A model generated the notes under the pieces. That model had not been told where the DNA came from. It did not search any database and saw only the letters and a program-made list of their open reading frames with translations. Of a DNA stretch of 56,928 nt, positions 52,724 through 56,928 are shown one piece after another. The position numbers were made by a program, and so were the translations under genes. Position 1 is the first letter of the stretch; every line of letters starts with the position of its first letter. The stretch comes from an uncultured Alphaproteobacteria bacterium (GTDB lineage Bacteria; Pseudomonadota; Alphaproteobacteria; HIMB59), in assembly GCA_902546975.1 (NCBI GenBank), contig CACCLU010000004.1, positions 153,134 to 210,061 on the forward strand, given 5' to 3'.

Positions 52724-53673
52724 TGAGCAAACTATACAAAAAATCCGGTGTTGATGTAATAAAAACTGACAAACTTATTAGTCAGGCACTTAAATTCATC
52801 AAAAGCTCTCACAATGATAAAGTTTTAGGAAATAAATTAGGTTTTAGTGCAGAATATAGAGTTAGTAAGGATGTTACGCTTTGTGCCGCTACGGATGGGG
52901 TTGGAACTAAGGCTATATTGGCTGCTGAGCTCAATGATTATACAGGAATAGGACAAGACTTGGTTGCAATGTGCTCAAATGATTTGCTTTGTAACAAGGC
53001 AAAACCACTATTTTTTTTAGACTACTTTGCCTGTAGTTCGGTAAAGTCAAAACAATATACTGAAATATTGAGAAGTATCACAGGTGCTTGCAAAAAAATT
53101 AATTGCTCACTTATTGGAGGTGAAACTGCTGAAATGCCATCTTTATATAAGGGTAATCATTTTGATATTGCAGGATTTTTAATAGGAATAAAAAAGAGAT
53201 ATAAAACTTTAAATGTAACAAGAGGAGATCTTATATTTGGAATAAAATCAAATGGATTTCACTCAAATGGATTTTCTCTTATTAGAAAAATTATTAGTAA
53301 AAATAAAATTAATATTAAAAGGGCAAAATTTAATAAACAAAAACTTTCTAATCTTATAATGAGACCTACACGTCTTTACCATAGGTATATTAATGATTAT
53401 GATTTGAAGCATATAAAAACACTCTCGCATATTACTGGAGGTGGTGTTTATTCAAATTTTAAACGTAGTATACCTAAGGGTACAAAATTTGATTTAAATA
53501 TAATTAAGCTACCTAAAGAGTACGATTTTATTAAAGATAATATAAATATTTCTAACCTTGAATTAATGGAAATATTTAATTGTGGAATAGGTATGATATT
53601 CGTAATTAACAAAAAGCATTATAAGAGATTTATTAAAAGAAACTTGTTTGATCTAATTGGTGAAATTAAATAA
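52723..53673 (+). CDS. purM: Phosphoribosylformylglycinamidine cyclo-ligase
   Basis: A 316-residue PurM, about 30 residues shorter than usual at the C-terminus. Motifs: YKKSGVDVIKTDKLI start, CAATDGVGTKAILAAEL, GIGQDLVAMCSNDLLCNKAKPLFF, LIGGETAEMPSLY, and SHITGGGVYSNFKRSIP with FNCGIGMIFVI. It closes the imidazole ring in purine synthesis. The start is TTG at 52723, sharing one base with the ATG of the opposite-strand gene, so no intergenic space exists. It overlaps purN by 17 bp. Confidence 0.93.
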   Translation: MSKLYKKSGVDVIKTDKLISQALKFIKSSHNDKVLGNKLGFSAEYRVSKDVTLCAATDGVGTKAILAAELNDYTGIGQDLVAMCSNDLLCNKAKPLFFLDYFACSSVKSKQYTEILRSITGACKKINCSLIGGETAEMPSLYKGNHFDIAGFLIGIKKRYKTLNVTRGDLIFGIKSNGFHSNGFSLIRKIISKNKINIKRAKFNKQKLSNLIMRPTRLYHRYINDYDLKHIKTLSHITGGGVYSNFKRSIPKGTKFDLNIIKLPKEYDFIKDNINISNLELMEIFNCGIGMIFVINKKHYKRFIKRNLFDLIGEIK

Positions 53674-54202
53674 TCATAAAAAAGTATCCTTTTTAATATC
53701 AGGGAGTGGCTCTAATCTTTTAAAAATATTAAAAAAAAATCATAAAAATAAAGATTTTAAAATCATAGCTATTATTAGTAATAATAATATCTCAACAAAA
53801 ATTAAATCTTATGTAGATAAGTTTTATAAAGATATTTTAGTTAAAGAATACCAAAGAACATTACAAAAAGAAAATTTCAATAATACAGAAATTATTTTTT
53901 CAGTTGGTTATATGAAAATTATTGAAAAGAGAATTATAAATAACTTCGATGTTATAAATTTACATCCCTCCATCCTTCCTAATTACAAAGGTGTTATGAC
54001 ACAAAAAAGAATGTTAATAAATAATGAAAAATTCTATGGTTTTACCATTCATAGAGTATCCCCTGAATTAGACGGCGGCGAAACAATTTCAAATAAAACC
54101 AAAAAAATTAGCACTAAAAGTGAGTCAGAGCTTTTAAAAAAACATAAAAGTTTAGAGCATCAATTTGTATACAAACAACTAGTTAATTATTTACTAAACT
54201 AG
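53657..54202 (+). CDS. purN: Phosphoribosylglycinamide formyltransferase
   Basis: A 181-residue Pur[19 protein letters not shown] (phosphate loop), [20 protein letters not shown] with the Asn and His catalytic pair, and [16 protein letters not shown] with the catalytic Asp. It uses 10-formyl-THF, linking to the formyl-THF-related gene at 6967-7884. TTG 53657 or the adjacent GTG 53660 are possible starts, both inside purM. The 3' end overlaps ndk by 9 bp. Confidence 0.93.
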   Translation: MVKLNNHKKVSFLISGSGSNLLKILKKNHKNKDFKIIAIISNNNISTKIKSYVDKFYKDILVKEYQRTLQKENFNNTEIIFSVGYMKIIEKRIINNFDVINLHPSILPNYKGVMTQKRMLINNEKFYGFTIHRVSPELDGGETISNKTKKISTKSESELLKKHKSLEHQFVYKQLVNYLLN

Positions 54203-54607
54203 CTCGGATCCTGAAAAAAAGAAATTGATTTCTATTTTTGCATTTTCCTCAGAGTCACTACCATGAACTGAATTTGCTTCAATAGACTCTGCGTATTGTT
54301 TTCTTATAGTCCCTTCTTCAGCTTCATCAGGGTTAGTAGCACCCATAATTTTACGATATTTTATTACAGCATCCTCTCCCTCTAGAACTTGTACTTGAAC
54401 GGGGCCGGAAGTCATATACTTGACCAAGCTATCAAAAAAAGGTCTTTCTTTATGGACCTCATAAAAGATTTGTGCTTGATTTTTAGTTAGATATATTTTC
54501 TTTGAAGCTAAAATTTTTAAATCTGCGCTTTCAATCATTTGATTGATATGACCAATTAAATTTCTTTTTACTGCATCTGGTTTAATTATCGAAAATGTTT
54601 TTTGCAT
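54194..54607 (-). CDS. ndk: Nucleoside diphosphate kinase
   Basis: A 137-residue [23 protein letters not shown] start, [41 protein letters not shown] and the active-site His in [20 protein letters not shown]. It balances nucleoside triphosphate pools. It follows pepA by 8 bp, giving a pepA-ndk operon. Confidence 0.97.
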   Translation of the reverse strand: MQKTFSIIKPDAVKRNLIGHINQMIESADLKILASKKIYLTKNQAQIFYEVHKERPFFDSLVKYMTSGPVQVQVLEGEDAVIKYRKIMGATNPDEAEEGTIRKQYAESIEANSVHGSDSEENAKIEINFFFSGSELV

Positions 54608-54615
54608 TTTAACTC

Positions 54616-56019
54616 CTAATTTTTGAAATATTTACTTATAAAATCTGCAATTAATGTCAAGCCGAAACCTGTAGAGCCTTTATTGTTCATAATATCTCCA
54701 GCATTTTTCCATGTGGTTCCTGCAATATCAAGGTGTGCCCATTTAGTGTCTTCAGGAACAAATCTTTGTAAAAATTGAGCTGCTGTTACTGATCCACCAT
54801 ATCTGCCCGCTCCAATATTTTTCAAATCTACAAATGGTGAGTTTAGTTCTTTATCGAAATCATCATGTAAAGGCATTCTCCAAACTTTCTCATTAGTATC
54901 TTGTCCAGATTGATAAAGAGTATCTGCTAATTTATCATCATTACTAAATAATCCTGCATAATGTTGCCCTAAAGCGACCATGATTGCTCCAGTTAATGTA
55001 GCAAAATCAATTACTATCTTTGGTTTATATTTTTCACATCCGTATGTGATTATATCTGCAAGAACAAGTCTGCCCTCAGCATCAGTATTCAAGACTTCTA
55101 CATTTATTCCTTTATAGGATTCTATGATATCTCCAGGTTTATAAGCACTTCCACTTGGCATATTTTCAACAAGTCCAACAATTCCTGCGAAAGAGAAATT
55201 TGTTTTTATTTCACTTAAATATTTAATAATAGAAACTGTAACTGCAGCACCAGCCATATCCCATTTCATATCTTCCATCCCGCCACTTGGCTTAATTGAT
55301 ATTCCACCACTATCAAAGCAGACGCCTTTTCCTACAAACAAAATATCGACATTTTTTTTTGAATTTTTCTTTTTAAACTCCATAACAACTGGTTCTCTTT
55401 TACTACCTTGACTAACTGCTAGTAAGCAGTTCATTCCAATTTTCGTTAATTTTTTTTTATTAAGAGTAGATATGTTCACTGTCTTTTTATTCACTTGAGA
55501 CTGTGTTCTTTTTGAAAAGGAATTAGGGTAAATGATATTACTTGGTTCAGTGACTAACTCTTTCAAAAAATTAATAGACTTTAACAAACTATGGTAATTC
55601 TGTGAAAGTTTAAAATTAGTTTTATATTTTGTTAATATTGAATTTTTTTTATAAATTGAATAAATAAAATCTTTTTGTAAAAAGCCATAAACTATTGGAT
55701 CTAAATTTTTTTTTAATTTTGTATTAATAACAACATTAGAAATTGAATATTTTATAGAATTATCATAGATAAAAGAACCTATAATAGTTTTTTTAAAATG
55801 GTTTTTGGATGTATTTTGAGAGTATATTTCTAAAAAATATTGGGAATTTTTGATATTAAATGAATATTTAAAAATGACTATTTTATTATATTTGTAATCT
55901 ACTAAATCTTTTTTTGAAGATGTTTGATCAATTATATTAACTGATAATTTTATACTTTGATTAGGTTTATTTATTAAGTTAAATTGGGCTTTCATGTTTG
56001 GAGGAATAAGATCATACAT
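54616..56019 (-). CDS. pepA: Leucyl aminopeptidase (M17 family)
   Basis: A 467-residue M17 aminopeptidase. The variable N-terminal domain is AT-driven and Lys/Asn-rich. The catalytic domain is well conserved: [20 protein letters not shown] with the metal-binding Lys and Asp, [13 protein letters not shown], and [16 protein letters not shown] with the catalytic Arg and acidic ligands. The start is uncertain: ATG 56019 (MYDLIPPNM) or ATG 55995 ([10 protein letters not shown]). The second looks more family-like and shares a CATG with the divergent lptF start. It processes peptides and may act in transcription or recombination in other bacteria. Confidence 0.92.
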   Translation of the reverse strand: MYDLIPPNMKAQFNLINKPNQSIKLSVNIIDQTSSKKDLVDYKYNKIVIFKYSFNIKNSQYFLEIYSQNTSKNHFKKTIIGSFIYDNSIKYSISNVVINTKLKKNLDPIVYGFLQKDFIYSIYKKNSILTKYKTNFKLSQNYHSLLKSINFLKELVTEPSNIIYPNSFSKRTQSQVNKKTVNISTLNKKKLTKIGMNCLLAVSQGSKREPVVMEFKKKNSKKNVDILFVGKGVCFDSGGISIKPSGGMEDMKWDMAGAAVTVSIIKYLSEIKTNFSFAGIVGLVENMPSGSAYKPGDIIESYKGINVEVLNTDAEGRLVLADIITYGCEKYKPKIVIDFATLTGAIMVALGQHYAGLFSNDDKLADTLYQSGQDTNEKVWRMPLHDDFDKELNSPFVDLKNIGAGRYGGSVTAAQFLQRFVPEDTKWAHLDIAGTTWKNAGDIMNNKGSTGFGLTLIADFISKYFKN

Positions 56020-56928
56020 AATTTTTACTTATTTAAAATATATTTCAGTAAACATTATAATTTTTATTGGATTGATATGGTTTTCTCAAATTTTAAGAAT
56101 ATTAGAATTACAACATTCAATTACCACACAACTATTTGAAGTAATTAAAACTACATTTTTGGTTTTGCCAAGTTTTATAAGTCCACTAATGCCTTTTTTA
56201 TTAGTTATTGCTAGTTTTTTTTTAAATTATAAATTCAATAGCAGTAATGAAATAATTATATTGAAACAATATTTTTCATTGAAAAATAACATAGTTTTAT
56301 TTTCTATTTTATCTACCGGTATTATTATTTTCTATTTCATTAACAATGAATTCCTTTCTGTAAGTTTGTATCACAAATATAAAGTTCAAGAGTTAGAGAT
56401 TAGAAATAATCTTAAGCTAGGTGTTCCATCGAATAATGAATTCCATATTGAAGGAGAAGTTAGTATTTTTTTTAATGAACAACAAAATAATAAGTTCTTT
56501 GATATAGAGGCATTTATTTATGAGGATGGACAATTTATTACGGCAAAAGATGCATACATAGAGATTGAAAATAGAAATTATAATATAATTTTCAATAATG
56601 GAGAAAGAGTTATTTTAAATACCATTGAAAAAAGTAAAACAATTTTTGATAAATTTATTTATGGCATAGAAAACAAAGAAGTAGAACTTCTAATGATGGA
56701 TAGAGAGCATTTTAATACTTTAGAATTGCTTAAAAATGATGATAAAGAATTTTACTATCATGGACATAATAGGATTTATCAGTATATTCTCACACTAGGA
56801 CTTATTATTACTTCTTTTAAAATTTTTTTTAATTATGCTTCAAAAAAAAATAATTTTAAATTTCATTTCATAATATTTTTTATTGTTTTAGCAATACAAG
56901 TTATAAATTCATTTTTGTTATTTTTATT
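55994..56928 (+). CDS. lptF: LPS export permease LptF-like protein, 3'-truncated by window
   Basis: Translation from ATG 55994 is open for over 310 codons to the window edge. The N-terminus ([20 protein letters not shown]) corresponds to the first helix of LptF/LptG proteins, then two more helices (LVLPSFISPLMPFLLVIAS and IVLFSILSTGIIIFYFI), a periplasmic beta-rich part with EFHIEGEVSIFF...FDIEAFIYEDGQFITAKDAYIE, and further helices at the end. This layout and place divergent from pepA fit YjgP/YjgQ (LptF), part of the LptB2FG ABC exporter carrying LPS to the outer membrane. Sequence identity appears low, so LptG is possible. The start overlaps pepA; an ATA at 56018 would match typical LptF length better. 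Confidence 0.75.
   Translation, partial: MFGGIRSYIIFTYLKYISVNIIIFIGLIWFSQILRILELQHSITTQLFEVIKTTFLVLPSFISPLMPFLLVIASFFLNYKFNSSNEIIILKQYFSLKNNIVLFSILSTGIIIFYFINNEFLSVSLYHKYKVQELEIRNNLKLGVPSNNEFHIEGEVSIFFNEQQNNKFFDIEAFIYEDGQFITAKDAYIEIENRNYNIIFNNGERVILNTIEKSKTIFDKFIYGIENKEVELLMMDREHFNTLELLKNDDKEFYYHGHNRIYQYILTLGLIITSFKIFFNYASKKNNFKFHFIIFFIVLAIQVINSFLLFL

Noticed and set aside
1-56928. Mobile elements, CRISPR arrays, integrases, toxin-antitoxin or phage defence genes
   Set aside because: None seen on either strand; all substantial frames resolve to metabolic, transport or housekeeping genes, and the three tRNA genes show no flanking direct repeats or integrase.

Overview
The window looks like chromosomal DNA of a streamlined, free-living marine alphaproteobacterium (SAR11-, HIMB59/AEGEAN-169- or SAR116-like). 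It is strongly AT-rich, genes abut or overlap almost everywhere, and there are no insertion sequences, phage genes or CRISPR arrays. Several housekeeping blocks keep alphaproteobacterial order: hom-glpX-recJ, rplM-rpsI, plsX-ihfA-merR, nrdR-ribD-ribE-ribB-ribH-nusB, glyA-rpiB, rpoZ-rsh-pdxJ-acpS-lepB-rnc-recO, gatCAB, hda-purM-purN. The lineage is inferred from gene order and recognised families; no phylogeny was run.

Layout. (1) 1-6957, minus strand: a Mrp/Mnh-type Na+/H+ antiporter operon transcribed E-F-G-(DUF4040)-B-C-D-D'-(77-aa membrane protein)-D''. The MrpA C-terminal part is a separate gene, and the last gene runs off the window. (2) 6967-14648, minus strand: a C1/organic-acid cassette of tripartite tricarboxylate transporter tctC-tctB-tctA, a GntR/FCD regulator, a ThDP lyase of the 2-hydroxyacyl-CoA lyase/oxalyl-CoA decarboxylase type, a formyl-CoA transferase (frc-like) and a formyl-THF hydrolase/formyltransferase-like protein. 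The same 13-bp palindromic core, GTATAATGTATAC, lies just upstream of the lyase gene and between tctC and the divergent quinone reductase. (3) 14837-17878, plus strand: quinone oxidoreductase, sucC, sucD. (4) 17875-20013, minus strand: serine-glyoxylate aminotransferase and a ketopantoate-reductase-like enzyme. (5) 20115-45285, almost all minus strand: tRNA-Glu, tRNA-Pro, tRNA-Ser and the long housekeeping run, interrupted only by plus-strand bamE. (6) 45287-56928: alternating short operons (ruvX-pyrB-plsY-topA; hypothetical-hda-aspS; purM-purN; pepA-ndk; lptF, which runs off the right edge).

The most interesting part is region 2. It can be read as a self-contained catabolic module: TctABC imports a small carboxylate; the Frc-like transferase activates it to an acyl-CoA at the expense of formyl-CoA; the ThDP lyase cleaves it and regenerates formyl-CoA; the formyl-transferase-fold protein links formyl units to tetrahydrofolate; GntR controls the set through the shared operator. 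Serine-glyoxylate aminotransferase, serine hydroxymethyltransferase and sucCD nearby fit C1/C2 metabolism. The true substrate (oxalate, glycolate or another 2-hydroxy acid) cannot be read from sequence.

A second theme is extreme compaction. All four convergent gene pairs overlap at their 3' ends. Three of the five divergent pairs have start codons that touch or overlap. Several genes that usually sit in these neighbourhoods (fabH, era, pyrC, dprA) are absent from them. No gene-free stretch exceeds 300 bases; the longest, 14649-14836, holds the second operator and an AT-rich inverted repeat.
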